Source: Pseudoflavonifractor sp902362925 (GTDB lineage Bacteria > Bacillota > Clostridia > Oscillospirales > Oscillospiraceae). Taken from it: a stretch of DNA of 64,000 nucleotides. Shown here piece by piece: positions 49,197 to 56,964 of this stretch. The position numbers and the translations under genes were made by a program. The notes under the pieces were generated by a model. That model did not search any database, was not told the origin of the DNA, and saw only the letters and a list, made by a program, of their open reading frames with translations. The stretch lies in assembly GCA_902362925.1 (NCBI GenBank), contig CABIYL010000012.1; one strand, given 5' to 3'. Every line of letters starts with the position of its first letter. Within the stretch, counting starts at the first letter, position 1.

Positions 49197-50825
49197 TTAG
49201 TACATCCCGCCCATGTCGGGAGCAGCGGGGGCAGCGGGAGCGGGGGGCTGGGGCTTGTCGGCCACCAGGGACTCGGTGGTCAGCAGGGTGGCGGCGATGG
49301 AGGCCGCGTTCTCCAGAGCGGAGCGGGTCACCTTGGTGGGGTCAACGATACCGGCGGAGATCATGTCCACATAGGTCTCGTTGTAGGCGTCGAAGCCATA
49401 GCCGACCTTGTCGGCCTTCTTCACGTTCTCCAGCACCACGGAGCCGTCGATACCGGCGTTGGTGGCAATCTGGCGCATGGGCTCGGTCAGGGCCTTGGCG
49501 ATGATGCGCACGCCGGTCTTCTCGTCGCCCTCGGTCTCAGCCAGGAGCTTCTCCACGGCGGGCACGGCGTTGACATAGGCGGTGCCGCCGCCGGCCACGA
49601 TGCCCTCTTCCACAGCGGCGCGGGTGGCGTTCAGGGCGTCCTCGATGCGGAGCTTCTTCTCCTTCATCTCCACCTCGGTGGCAGCGCCGACGCGGATGAT
49701 AGCCACGCCGCCGGCCATCTTGGCCAGACGCTCCTGGAGCTTCTCACGGTCGTAGTCGGAAGTGGTGGTCTCAATCTGGGCGCGGATCTGGCCGACACGG
49801 GCCTTGATGGCCTCGGCATCGCCAGCGCCGTCCACGATGATGGTGTTCTCCTTGGAGACCTTCACCTGACGGGCGTGGCCCAGCATCTCCAGAGTGGCCT
49901 CCTTCAGCTCCAGACCCACCTCGGAAGAGATGACGGTGCCGCCGGTCAGGGTGGCGATGTCCTGGAGCATCTCCTTGCGGCGGTCGCCGAAGCCGGGGGC
50001 CTTGACGCACACCACGTTCAGGGTGCCGCGCAGCTTGTTGACGATGAGGGTGGACAGGGCCTCGCCCTCCACGTCCTCAGCGATGACCAGCAGCTTCTTG
50101 CCGGCCTGGACAACCTGCTCCAGAACGGGCAGCAGCTCCTGGATGTTGGAGATCTTCTTGTCGGTGATGAGGATGATGGCGTCGTCCAGAACGGCCTCCA
50201 TCTTCTCGGTGTCGGTGACCATGTAGGGGGTGATGTAGCCACGGTCGAACTGCATGCCCTCGACGACCTCGCTGTAGGTCTCGGCGGTCTTGGACTCCTC
50301 GACGGTGATGACGCCGTCGTGGCTGACCTTCTCCATGGCCTCGGCAATCAGCTTGCCGATGGTCTCGTCGCCGGAGGAGACAGCGCCAACGCGGGCGATG
50401 TCGGCGGTGCCGTTGACCTTCTGGCTGTTGGCCTTGATGGCCTCAATGGCGGCGGAGGTAGCCTTGGCGATGCCCTTCTTCATGACCATGGGGTTGGCAC
50501 CGGCGGCCAGGTTCTTCAGACCCTCGCGGATGATGGCCTGAGCCAGCAGGGTGGCGGTGGTGGTGCCGTCGCCGGCCACGTCGTTGGTCTTGGTGGAGAC
50601 TTCCTTCACCAGCTGGGCGCCCATGTTCTCAAAGGGGTCATCCAGCTCGATCTCCTTGGCGATGGTCACACCGTCGTTGGTGATCAGGGGAGCGCCGAAC
50701 TTCTTGTCCAGCACCACGTTGCGGCCCTTGGGGCCCATGGTGATCTTCACGGTGTTGGCCAGCTGGTTCACGCCCCGCTCCAGAGCGTGACGGGCCTCCT
50801 CGCCGTAGCAAATAATCTTAGCCAT
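49197..50825 (-). CDS. groL: chaperonin GroEL (Hsp60)
   Basis: 542-residue chaperonin with ATP-binding motif VAGDGTTTATLLAQ, conserved GAVSSGDE, LVIAEDVEGEAL and GIVAGGGTAYV regions, and the C-terminal GGM tail (PDMGGMY). It folds cytosolic proteins with GroES. The N-terminus reads MAKIICYGEEARHALE, slightly unlike the common MAKxIxFGEEAR. The start at 50825 follows TGGAGG. It is the second gene of the CIRCE-regulated groES-groEL operon. Confidence 0.98.
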   Translation of the reverse strand: MAKIICYGEEARHALERGVNQLANTVKITMGPKGRNVVLDKKFGAPLITNDGVTIAKEIELDDPFENMGAQLVKEVSTKTNDVAGDGTTTATLLAQAIIREGLKNLAAGANPMVMKKGIAKATSAAIEAIKANSQKVNGTADIARVGAVSSGDETIGKLIAEAMEKVSHDGVITVEESKTAETYSEVVEGMQFDRGYITPYMVTDTEKMEAVLDDAIILITDKKISNIQELLPVLEQVVQAGKKLLVIAEDVEGEALSTLIVNKLRGTLNVVCVKAPGFGDRRKEMLQDIATLTGGTVISSEVGLELKEATLEMLGHARQVKVSKENTIIVDGAGDAEAIKARVGQIRAQIETTTSDYDREKLQERLAKMAGGVAIIRVGAATEVEMKEKKLRIEDALNATRAAVEEGIVAGGGTAYVNAVPAVEKLLAETEGDEKTGVRIIAKALTEPMRQIATNAGIDGSVVLENVKKADKVGYGFDAYNETYVDMISAGIVDPTKVTRSALENAASIAATLLTTESLVADKPQPPAPAAPAAPDMGGMY

Positions 50826-50921
50826 AATCAAAAACCTCCAATTTAAGTCGGGCGGAAGCCGCCCGGGAAAATTCATTGCTGTGTGGGGGGCGGACAGCAA
50901 AGTGCGCCCCAAAGAAGGAAA

Positions 50922-51206
50922 TTACTCCACGATGGCCAGGATGTCGCCCTGACGGACGATGGTGTACTCCTCGCCGTCAACCTTGACCTGGGTGCCGGAG
51001 TACTTGCTGGTGATGACCTTGTCGCCAACCTTGACGGTCATGACGACTTCCTTGCCGTCCACCATGCCGCCGGGGCCCACGGCGATAACTTCGGCCACTT
51101 CGGGCTTCTCCTTGGCGGAGCCGGTGAGGATAATGCCGCTCTTGGTGGTCTCCTCGGCCTCTACCATCTTAATGATCACGCGATCAGCCAGGGGTTTGAG
51201 ATTCAT
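50922..51206 (-). CDS. groS: co-chaperonin GroES (Hsp10)
   Basis: 94-residue lid of the GroEL chamber: LKPLADRVIIKMVEAEETTKSGIIL (with the mobile loop) and GDKVITSKYSGTQVKVDGEEYTIV, ending GDILAIVE. The ATG at 51206 (MNLKPLADRV) follows AAGGAGGAACC. It heads the operon behind promoter and CIRCE. Confidence 0.98.
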   Translation of the reverse strand: MNLKPLADRVIIKMVEAEETTKSGIILTGSAKEKPEVAEVIAVGPGGMVDGKEVVMTVKVGDKVITSKYSGTQVKVDGEEYTIVRQGDILAIVE

Positions 51207-51259
51207 AGCTGGTTCCTCCTTGCGTATATGAAGAATTGTTTTGTAAACTATCTCATGTC

Positions 51260-51286
51260 TTAGCACTCATTTTACCGGAGTGCTAA
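51260..51286 (-). promoter_or_regulatory. CIRCE element (HrcA operator)
   Basis: Perfect inverted repeat TTAGCACTC-N9-GAGTGCTAA, the consensus CIRCE. It lies just downstream of the -10 box, where HrcA would repress groESL until heat shock. hrcA itself is not in the window. Confidence 0.98.
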
Positions 51287-51296
51287 CGCACTTATA

Positions 51297-51325
51297 ATAA
51301 TAGCTTTGGAACGTAAAATGTGCAA
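51297..51325 (-). promoter_or_regulatory. groESL promoter
   Basis: Minus-strand -35 TTGCAC (51320-51325), 17-bp spacer, -10 TATTAT (51297-51302), 10 bp upstream of CIRCE. Confidence 0.85.
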
Positions 51326-51330
51326 GTAAA

Positions 51331-51376
51331 AAAACGCTGAATTTTCAACCAAATTTCGTTGAAAATCCAGCGCACT
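51331..51376 (-). terminator. intrinsic terminator of the lipid kinase gene
   Basis: Minus strand: CGCTGGATTTTCAAC paired with GTTGAAAATTCAGCG (one mismatch), followed by T7. It lies just before the groESL promoter. Confidence 0.9.
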
Positions 51377-51424
51377 TAAAAATAGCTCGCTCAAAATACT
51401 GGAAGCTCCGTTTTTCTCCTGATA

Positions 51425-52387
51425 TCACGGGATTGCAGAAAAGGAGTTTTCGCAATTGTTAGCAGTCTGTAAACTTTCACGCCAAAACAGGTCAGGGGGG
51501 TAAAAAAAGTTGATTTTCTTCCCGGACAGCCGGACGGTAAAGCTGCGGGAGCGCATCACCTCACCGTCCACAACGGCCACCAGCTCCTCCGGGGAGGTGA
51601 AGGAGATCGCCTGGCAGTGGAAGTCCCGGATGACCTGGGGACACTGTCGGTAAAGGCCCTTGGCGTACTTGCTCACCAGGCGGAAGAAGGTGAAGCGGCT
51701 CACCTTGGGCACCACCAGCATGTCCAGAATGCCGTCGTCCGGCTGGGCCTCGCCCACAGGCATGAAGCCGCCGCCGTAGTAACGGCCGTTGCAGATGCAG
51801 ATGATGGTGCTGGGGCCGTCCAGGGTCTCGCCGTCCACGCGGATTTGGGTGGGGCGGGTGAGTCCCTTGAACACGTTGACCACCAGGGAGAGGATGTAGG
51901 CCCCCACGCCGGACACCAGGGGCAGGGCTTTGTACTTATGCACGTCGGCGGCCACCCGGGCGTCCACACCGGCGCAGATGACGCCCAGACCCAGCTTGCC
52001 GTTGCAGTCCATCAGGTCCATGGCGGCCTGGGGACCGTCCGCCAGGGCGGCCAGGTCGGAGAAGCGGGCGCGGTAGTTCTTGCCGAAAATTTTCAGGAAG
52101 TCGTTGCCCGTGCCCTTGGGCACGTTGGTGACGGCGGCGTTGTCGTACCCGGCGGCGCCGTTGACCACCTCGTTGAGGGTGCCGTCTCCGCCGCAGGCGT
52201 AGATGCGCACCGGCTCACCGGTCTGAGCGGCGGCACGGGCCAGGGTCTCTCCGGTGCCAGCGCCGCTGGTAAAGGCAATTTCGTAGTCCAGCCCCCGGCC
52301 GCCGAAGATATCCCGAATCTGGGCGGTCAGGGCGTCGGTGCTGCCGTGTTTTCCGGCAGCGGGGTTGATGATGAACAGGTGCTTCAA
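51425..52387 (-). CDS. diacylglycerol/sphingosine kinase-family lipid kinase
   Basis: 320-residue DagK/YegS-type kinase. Features: IINPAAGK near the N-terminus, the nucleotide-binding GGDGT at 66-70 (ACGGDGTLNEVVNG), VPKGTGNDF, and the C-terminal beta-sandwich with LDMLVVPKV and VDGE. It most likely phosphorylates diacylglycerol for lipid or lipoteichoic-acid recycling. It is preceded 19 bp upstream by an SLH gene on the same strand and followed by its own terminator. Confidence 0.9.
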   Translation of the reverse strand: MKHLFIINPAAGKHGSTDALTAQIRDIFGGRGLDYEIAFTSGAGTGETLARAAAQTGEPVRIYACGGDGTLNEVVNGAAGYDNAAVTNVPKGTGNDFLKIFGKNYRARFSDLAALADGPQAAMDLMDCNGKLGLGVICAGVDARVAADVHKYKALPLVSGVGAYILSLVVNVFKGLTRPTQIRVDGETLDGPSTIICICNGRYYGGGFMPVGEAQPDDGILDMLVVPKVSRFTFFRLVSKYAKGLYRQCPQVIRDFHCQAISFTSPEELVAVVDGEVMRSRSFTVRLSGKKINFFYPPDLFWRESLQTANNCENSFSAIP

Positions 52388-52406
52388 GGCACACTTCAGC
52401 TCCTTA

Positions 52407-53585
52407 TCAGGAAGTAGCGGAGGAAAGCTGAATTCCGGCGGCGTGGTAGTAGGTGGGGGAATCAGCAGAGGGCCAGAGGAGAATCCGCTGCTCCGGCCGG
52501 GCGATGCGGGCCACCATGGCGGCCACCTCGCTGCGGGTGATGACGGCCTCAGGCCGGAAGGTCAGCTGCTTGTCGCTGCCGCTGACAATGCCCTTGGAAT
52601 ACAGGGTGTAGATGGAGCTGGCGGCAAAGTCGCCGCTGGACACGTCGGGGATGGAGGAGGCCACACGGCTGGGGTCGTTGATGTCCTCCGCGTCCCGGAC
52701 GGGAGCGGTGGCGGAGAGCACCAGGGCCAGCTCGGCGCGGGTAATGGGGCGGGTGTAGCTGTTGAAGGTGTTTTCGGTGATGATGCCGTTGGTCAGGCAG
52801 TAGTTCACCGCATTGGTATACCAGGGGTCGCCGCCGCTGGTGAAGGTTCTGCCGGCGTAGGTGCTGTCCAGCACGGCGGCCATCTTCAGGGCCTCGCCCA
52901 CGGTGAGGGTGCTGTAGGGCAGGAAGGTGCCGTCTCCCGGACCCTCCATCAGGCCCAGATTATAGGCCAGATCCACCCACAGGTCAAACCAGTCTTTGCC
53001 GGATACGTCGGAGAAGGAGGCGGTGCGGCCGGAGCGGAGGGAGAAGGAGGAAAAGGGCACCCCCAGACCGGAGAGGGTCTTGGGCAGGGAGGAGAGAGGA
53101 ATGTGGACGCTGTCCCGGTCGGCCCAGCGGACCACAATCTCCTTGCCGTTTGTGCCCTGCTCCACGGTGATGGAGCTGGCGCCGGTGTACAGCTGATGGG
53201 TGGCGCCGTCCTTTCCGGGCACAGGCACCACGGTGAGCAGCTCCCACACCCCTTCCCGCTGGGCGATGTACACCCCGCAGTCCACGGAGGTCAGGCTGTC
53301 ATACAGGGGCTCCAGCAGCCAGAGGCCGTCCTGACGCAGCAGGCCGTACTTGCCTTCCTCCTTCACCCGGGCCACGCCCAGAGAGAAGTCGGAGGCCTCC
53401 TCAAACCGGATGGGGATGGATACAATGCCCGAGGCATTGACATAGCCCCAGGCGGAGCCGTCGGTGGCGGTGGCCATGCCCTCGGTATAGCTGCCCTTGA
53501 CCTCCAGCGCCAGGGCGGGGACGGCCAGGGAGAGGACCAGCGCCAGGGACAGAACAAGGGACAGGTTGCGGATGGTTCGTTTCAT
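52407..53585 (-). CDS. SLH-domain surface protein with WG-like repeats
   Basis: 392-residue secreted protein. Signal peptide (1-26, ending VPALALE), then two beta repeats of the WG/KWG type (about 30-100; AWGYVNASGIVSIPIRFEEASDFS and KYGLLRQDGLWLLEPLYDS), a short linker domain and three SLH motifs (about 195-375) ending near the C-terminus. Likely anchored to the wall polymer; function unknown. The ATG at 53585 follows AAAGGAG. This is the third SLH protein in the window. Confidence 0.85.
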   Translation of the reverse strand: MKRTIRNLSLVLSLALVLSLAVPALALEVKGSYTEGMATATDGSAWGYVNASGIVSIPIRFEEASDFSLGVARVKEEGKYGLLRQDGLWLLEPLYDSLTSVDCGVYIAQREGVWELLTVVPVPGKDGATHQLYTGASSITVEQGTNGKEIVVRWADRDSVHIPLSSLPKTLSGLGVPFSSFSLRSGRTASFSDVSGKDWFDLWVDLAYNLGLMEGPGDGTFLPYSTLTVGEALKMAAVLDSTYAGRTFTSGGDPWYTNAVNYCLTNGIITENTFNSYTRPITRAELALVLSATAPVRDAEDINDPSRVASSIPDVSSGDFAASSIYTLYSKGIVSGSDKQLTFRPEAVITRSEVAAMVARIARPEQRILLWPSADSPTYYHAAGIQLSSATS

Positions 53586-53636
53586 TTCAAACTCCTTTGA
53601 CAGCATACAGCATCCCCGAGCGGGGATGGCGGGACG

Positions 53637-54758
53637 TTACCGCTTGTGATATTGGAACAGGTCGCACTTGATCATGCCGTTGTACAGCTTCCGCTTTTTG
53701 TCGGCGGTGCGGCCGAAGGTGCGCTCAAACTCGGTGTGGGAGGACAGGACGGACACCCGCCACCCGGCAGGCAGGCCACGGACCGCCTGCCCGAAGGCGG
53801 CGTACAGGCCCTCGGCCTCCTTCTTCTCCATGATGCGCTCGCCGTAAGGGGGATTGGTGACCACCCGGCCGTAGGGCTCACTGCGGTGGAAGCGGGTGGC
53901 GTCGGCCACCTCGAAGCGGACCACATCGTCCACACCGGCCTTTTCCGCGTTGGAGCGGGCAATCTCCACGGCCTTGGGGTCAATGTCGCCGCCCCAGATG
54001 TCGTACTGGCCGTCAAACTCCTTGTCCATGGCCTCGCTGGCGGCGTCCATCCAGACCTGGGAGGACAGCCAGGGCCACTTCTGGGCGGAGAAGGAGCGGT
54101 CCAGGCCGGGGGCACGGTTTTTGGCGATGAGGGCGGCCTCGATGGCGATGGTGCCCGAGCCGCAGAAGGGGTCGCAGAAGGGGTCCTTGCCCCGGTACTG
54201 GGACAGCATCACCATGGCGGCGGCCAGGGTCTCCCGGAGGGGAGCCACCACGCCCACCGCCCGGTAGCCCCGTTTGTGGAGCCCGGCGCCGCTGGTGTCC
54301 AGCATAATCATGGCGGTGTCCCGCATAATGGAGAACTGGATCTGGAACAGGGGGCCGTTTTCCGGCAGGGTCTCCAGCCCGTAGGCCCTGCCCAGACGGG
54401 CAGCCACCGCCTTTTTCACGATGGACTGGCAGGCGGGCACCGAGTGGAGGGCGGAGTTGAGGCTGTGGCCCTTGACGGGGAAGGCGGCGGTGCGGGGGAG
54501 GTACTCCTCCCAGGGGATGGCCTTCACCCCTTCGAACAGGGCGTCAAAATCGGGGGCGTGGAAGGAGCCCAGCACCAGCAGCACCCGCTCACCGGTGCGC
54601 AGGTTCAGATTGAGGCGGGGGATGTCCCCAGGCCGGCCGGTACACAGCACATGGCCGTTTTCCGCCCGCACATCGGCCAGATTCAGGCGGCGCAGCTCGT
54701 CGGCGGCCAGACCCTCCAGGCCGAACAGGGTGGGAACAAAAAATTGCAGCTGGTTCAT
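53637..54758 (-). CDS. THUMP-domain rRNA methyltransferase (RlmL/YpsC-like)
   Basis: 373-residue class-I SAM-dependent RNA methyltransferase. N-terminal ferredoxin-like and THUMP domains (residues 1-160), then a Rossmann methylase with DPFCGSGTIAIEAAL (SAM binding), WGGDIDPKAVEIA and the catalytic NPPYGER (Asn302), typical of N2-guanine methylation in 23S rRNA. It lacks the second methylase domain of E. coli RlmL, as in Firmicutes. The start at 54758 follows GGAGG. Confidence 0.93.
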   Translation of the reverse strand: MNQLQFFVPTLFGLEGLAADELRRLNLADVRAENGHVLCTGRPGDIPRLNLNLRTGERVLLVLGSFHAPDFDALFEGVKAIPWEEYLPRTAAFPVKGHSLNSALHSVPACQSIVKKAVAARLGRAYGLETLPENGPLFQIQFSIMRDTAMIMLDTSGAGLHKRGYRAVGVVAPLRETLAAAMVMLSQYRGKDPFCDPFCGSGTIAIEAALIAKNRAPGLDRSFSAQKWPWLSSQVWMDAASEAMDKEFDGQYDIWGGDIDPKAVEIARSNAEKAGVDDVVRFEVADATRFHRSEPYGRVVTNPPYGERIMEKKEAEGLYAAFGQAVRGLPAGWRVSVLSSHTEFERTFGRTADKKRKLYNGMIKCDLFQYHKR

Positions 54759-54927
54759 AAAAACCTCCGTGGGCCCCGGCGGGGCGGGTGTGTAAATCAG
54801 AAGTCCGGGGACGCTTAAGCCGTCCGGATAGATCATATAAAGCTAGTATAGCTTAAATTTCGGGGGATGGCAAACCATTTTGCCCCCCAGGGAAAAGTTT
54901 TCGGCCGGAACGGGGGAAACACGCCTC

Positions 54928-54956
54928 TTGCATTTTATACCAGGCTGTGGTATCAT
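54928..54956 (+). promoter_or_regulatory. promoter of the CNNM-transporter leader
   Basis: -35 TTGCAT (54928-54933), 17-bp spacer, -10 TATCAT (54951-54956); start expected near 54963. Confidence 0.75.
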
Positions 54957-54962
54957 CTGTAA

Positions 54963-55074
54963 CATTAAGCAGGAAAGGATCCGGTGAGCCCTCGTGGACG
55001 AACCCCCCTTACCCAACTGCATAGTCACATCCGGTGAGGACAGCGTTATCCCTCTGGGATAAGGCTGTCCTTTT
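54963..55074 (+). promoter_or_regulatory. riboswitch-like attenuator leader upstream of the CNNM transporter
   Basis: Leader of about 110 nt. Its 3' part is an intrinsic terminator: GGACAGC (55038-55044) with GCTGTCC (55064-55070), inner TTATCCC (55046-55052) with GGGATAA (55056-55062), then T4. An upstream segment CCTTACCC (55007-55014) is complementary to the terminator's 3' arm GGGATAAGG (55056-55064), allowing an antiterminator. The decamer ATCCGGTGAG occurs twice (54979-54988 and 55029-55038), and GCAG/CTGC (54969/55017) could close a helix. It matches no riboswitch class I can recall; the ligand is unknown, with Mg2+ or another metal plausible from the gene it controls. Confidence 0.65.
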
Positions 55075-55145
55075 GCGCACAAAAACGGGAAAATACCGGG
55101 GCAGTTCCTGCAAATACATATTACTTAGGAGTGATCAGTTCCATT

Positions 55146-56435
55146 ATGGACAGTGCCAGTATTATCATGATAGTTATCCTCATCTTCCTGGTGGCCATGT
55201 CGTCCTACTTCTCGGCCACGGAGACCGCCTTTTCCTCCCTCAACCGGGTACGGATGAAGAGCCGGGCCGATGCGGGCGACAGCCGCGCGGCCTTGGTTCT
55301 GGAGCTGGAGGAGGACTTTGACCGCCTGCTCTCCACTATCCTGATAGGCAACAATATTGTCAATATCACCGCCACCACCATCGGCACGGTCCTCTTCACC
55401 AAGCTGCTGGGGGCCTACGGCCCCACGGTGTCCACGGTGGTGCTCACGGCGGTCATCCTGATTTTCGGCGAGATCTCCCCCAAGAGCCTGGCCAAGGAGT
55501 CCCCCGAGACCTTCGCCATGTTCTCCGCGCCCATATTGAAGTTTTTCATCACCCTGCTGCGGCCCCTCAACTTTCTCTTTACCCAGTGGAAAAAGCTGCT
55601 CAGCCTTGTCTTCCACAAAAAGGAGGACGAGGGCATCACAGAGGAGGAGCTCATCACCATGGTGGACCAGGCCGAGGACGAGGGCGGCCTGGATCAGCAC
55701 GAGAGCGAGCTTATCCGCTCCGCCATCGAGTTCGGCGACATGGAGGTGGAGGAGATTCTCACCCCCCGTGTGGACATTGTGGCGGTGGAGGACACCGCCG
55801 ACATGGACGAGGTGGCCAGAGTGTTCGCCGAGAGCGGCTTCTCCCGTCTGCCCGTGTACCACGAGGACATTGACGACATTGTGGGCGTCATCCACGAGAA
55901 GGACTTCCACGCCGCCCGCTACCACGGCATCAGCGACCTGTCCTCTTTCATGGGCAACGTGCTCTACACCACCGGCAACACCAAAATTTCCGAGATGCTC
56001 CGGATTCTCCAGCGGGAGAAAGCCCATATGGTCATTGTGGTGGACGAGTACGGCGGTACCGAGGGTCTGGTGACCATGGAGGACATCGTGGAAGAGCTGG
56101 TGGGTGAGATCTGGGACGAGCACGATGAGGTCATCGAGCAGTTCCAGAAGCAGGCCGACGGCAGCTACCTCATCTCCTGCTCCGCCGACCTGACCGACCT
56201 GTACGACCTGTTCTCCATCAAGGGCAGCTGCGACGCCAACACGGTGTCCGGCTGGGTCATGGAGCAGATTGGCCGCATTCCCGCCGAGGGGGATCGGTTC
56301 CAGGCCGACGGCCTGGATGTGACCGTCACCAAGGTGGACCACCGCCGGGTCATGGAGATCAAAGTGGTGGTGCTGCCCGAGGAGACCGAAGAGGAGAAGA
56401 AGGACAAAAAGGATAAGAAAGACAGGGAAAACTGA
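55146..56435 (+). CDS. CNNM/CorC family transporter (DUF21-CBS-CorC_HlyC)
   Basis: 429-residue membrane protein of the HlyC/CorC (CNNM) family, implicated in Mg2+ (and Co2+) export and homeostasis. DUF21 membrane domain with three or four helices (residues 1-135; FSATETAFSSLNRVRM and VLTAVILIFGEISPKSLA), acidic linker, a pair of CBS domains (about 195-315; EEILTPRVDIVAV and ISEMLRILQREKAHMVIVVDEYGGTEGLVT) and the C-terminal CorC_HlyC domain (about 335-415). The Lys/Glu/Asp-rich tail is odd but harmless. ATG at 55146 is the best start; GTG at 55131 overlaps the SD AGGAG. Expression is probably set by the attenuator leader. Confidence 0.93.
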   Translation: MDSASIIMIVILIFLVAMSSYFSATETAFSSLNRVRMKSRADAGDSRAALVLELEEDFDRLLSTILIGNNIVNITATTIGTVLFTKLLGAYGPTVSTVVLTAVILIFGEISPKSLAKESPETFAMFSAPILKFFITLLRPLNFLFTQWKKLLSLVFHKKEDEGITEEELITMVDQAEDEGGLDQHESELIRSAIEFGDMEVEEILTPRVDIVAVEDTADMDEVARVFAESGFSRLPVYHEDIDDIVGVIHEKDFHAARYHGISDLSSFMGNVLYTTGNTKISEMLRILQREKAHMVIVVDEYGGTEGLVTMEDIVEELVGEIWDEHDEVIEQFQKQADGSYLISCSADLTDLYDLFSIKGSCDANTVSGWVMEQIGRIPAEGDRFQADGLDVTVTKVDHRRVMEIKVVVLPEETEEEKKDKKDKKDREN

Positions 56436-56456
56436 CGGATTTCCCCGTATACAGGA

Positions 56457-56492
56457 AAAGAGGGCGCGCCATACGGCGCGCCCTCTTGCTGT
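56457..56492. terminator. hairpin terminator between convergent genes
   Basis: Stem GAGGGCGCGCC / GGCGCGCCCTC with loop ATAC; A4 on the left gives a T-run on the minus strand. It serves the CNNM gene (+) and the small membrane gene (-). Confidence 0.85.
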
Positions 56493-56505
56493 CTGTAAGC
56501 GGACA

Positions 56506-56826
56506 TCAGCTCAGAATAGCAAGGGCGTAGATAAGATTGATGAGAAAGAGGGACGCAACAGTGCCGATGACCAGCCGCCGGGAGGTTCTGGCCTTTTGCT
56601 CCGTGGTAGAGGTGAACAAGATGGCGGAGGCGGCTATGCCCACCAGAGCGATGATCCCGGGATAGTGGGTACCCTCGGTGCCCTCTGACCAGGGACTCAG
56701 GCCCATGCCGGTCATGATGGAATCCCCCATGCAGAAGCCGTTCCCCAGGCTGACCCCGAAGAAAAAGAAGAATAGGAATAAAAACACAGCCAGGATGCGG
56801 AGCAGAATCTTCCCTTGCTTTGTCAT
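56506..56826 (-). CDS. hypothetical small membrane protein
   Basis: Not recognised. 106 residues with three hydrophobic helices: a very hydrophobic, Phe-rich first helix (about 8-27; ILRILAVFLFLFFFFFGVSL), a second at about 57-74 and a third at about 86-104. The central loop is rich in Gly, Ser and Thr (GMGLSPWSEGTEGTHYPG). The ATG at 56826 follows GGAGGGCG. Standing alone between two transporters, it gives no hint of function. Confidence 0.72.
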   Translation of the reverse strand: MTKQGKILLRILAVFLFLFFFFFGVSLGNGFCMGDSIMTGMGLSPWSEGTEGTHYPGIIALVGIAASAILFTSTTEQKARTSRRLVIGTVASLFLINLIYALAILS

Positions 56827-56907
56827 AGGGAACGCCCTCCTTCCATGAAAACCGATGAAGTTCCTTCCTGTATCTCCATTATAGCACAAAAAAGTCCGTC
56901 ATCAAGG

Positions 56908-56945
56908 AAAAAGGGGGCATGGCCTGCGGCCATGCCCCCTGAAAA
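56908..56945 (-). terminator. intrinsic terminator of pyruvate carboxylase
   Basis: Minus strand: GGGGGCATGGCC / GGCCATGCCCCC with loop GCA followed by T5. Confidence 0.9.
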
Positions 56946-56964
56946 GTATGGATTTGACGGAATA

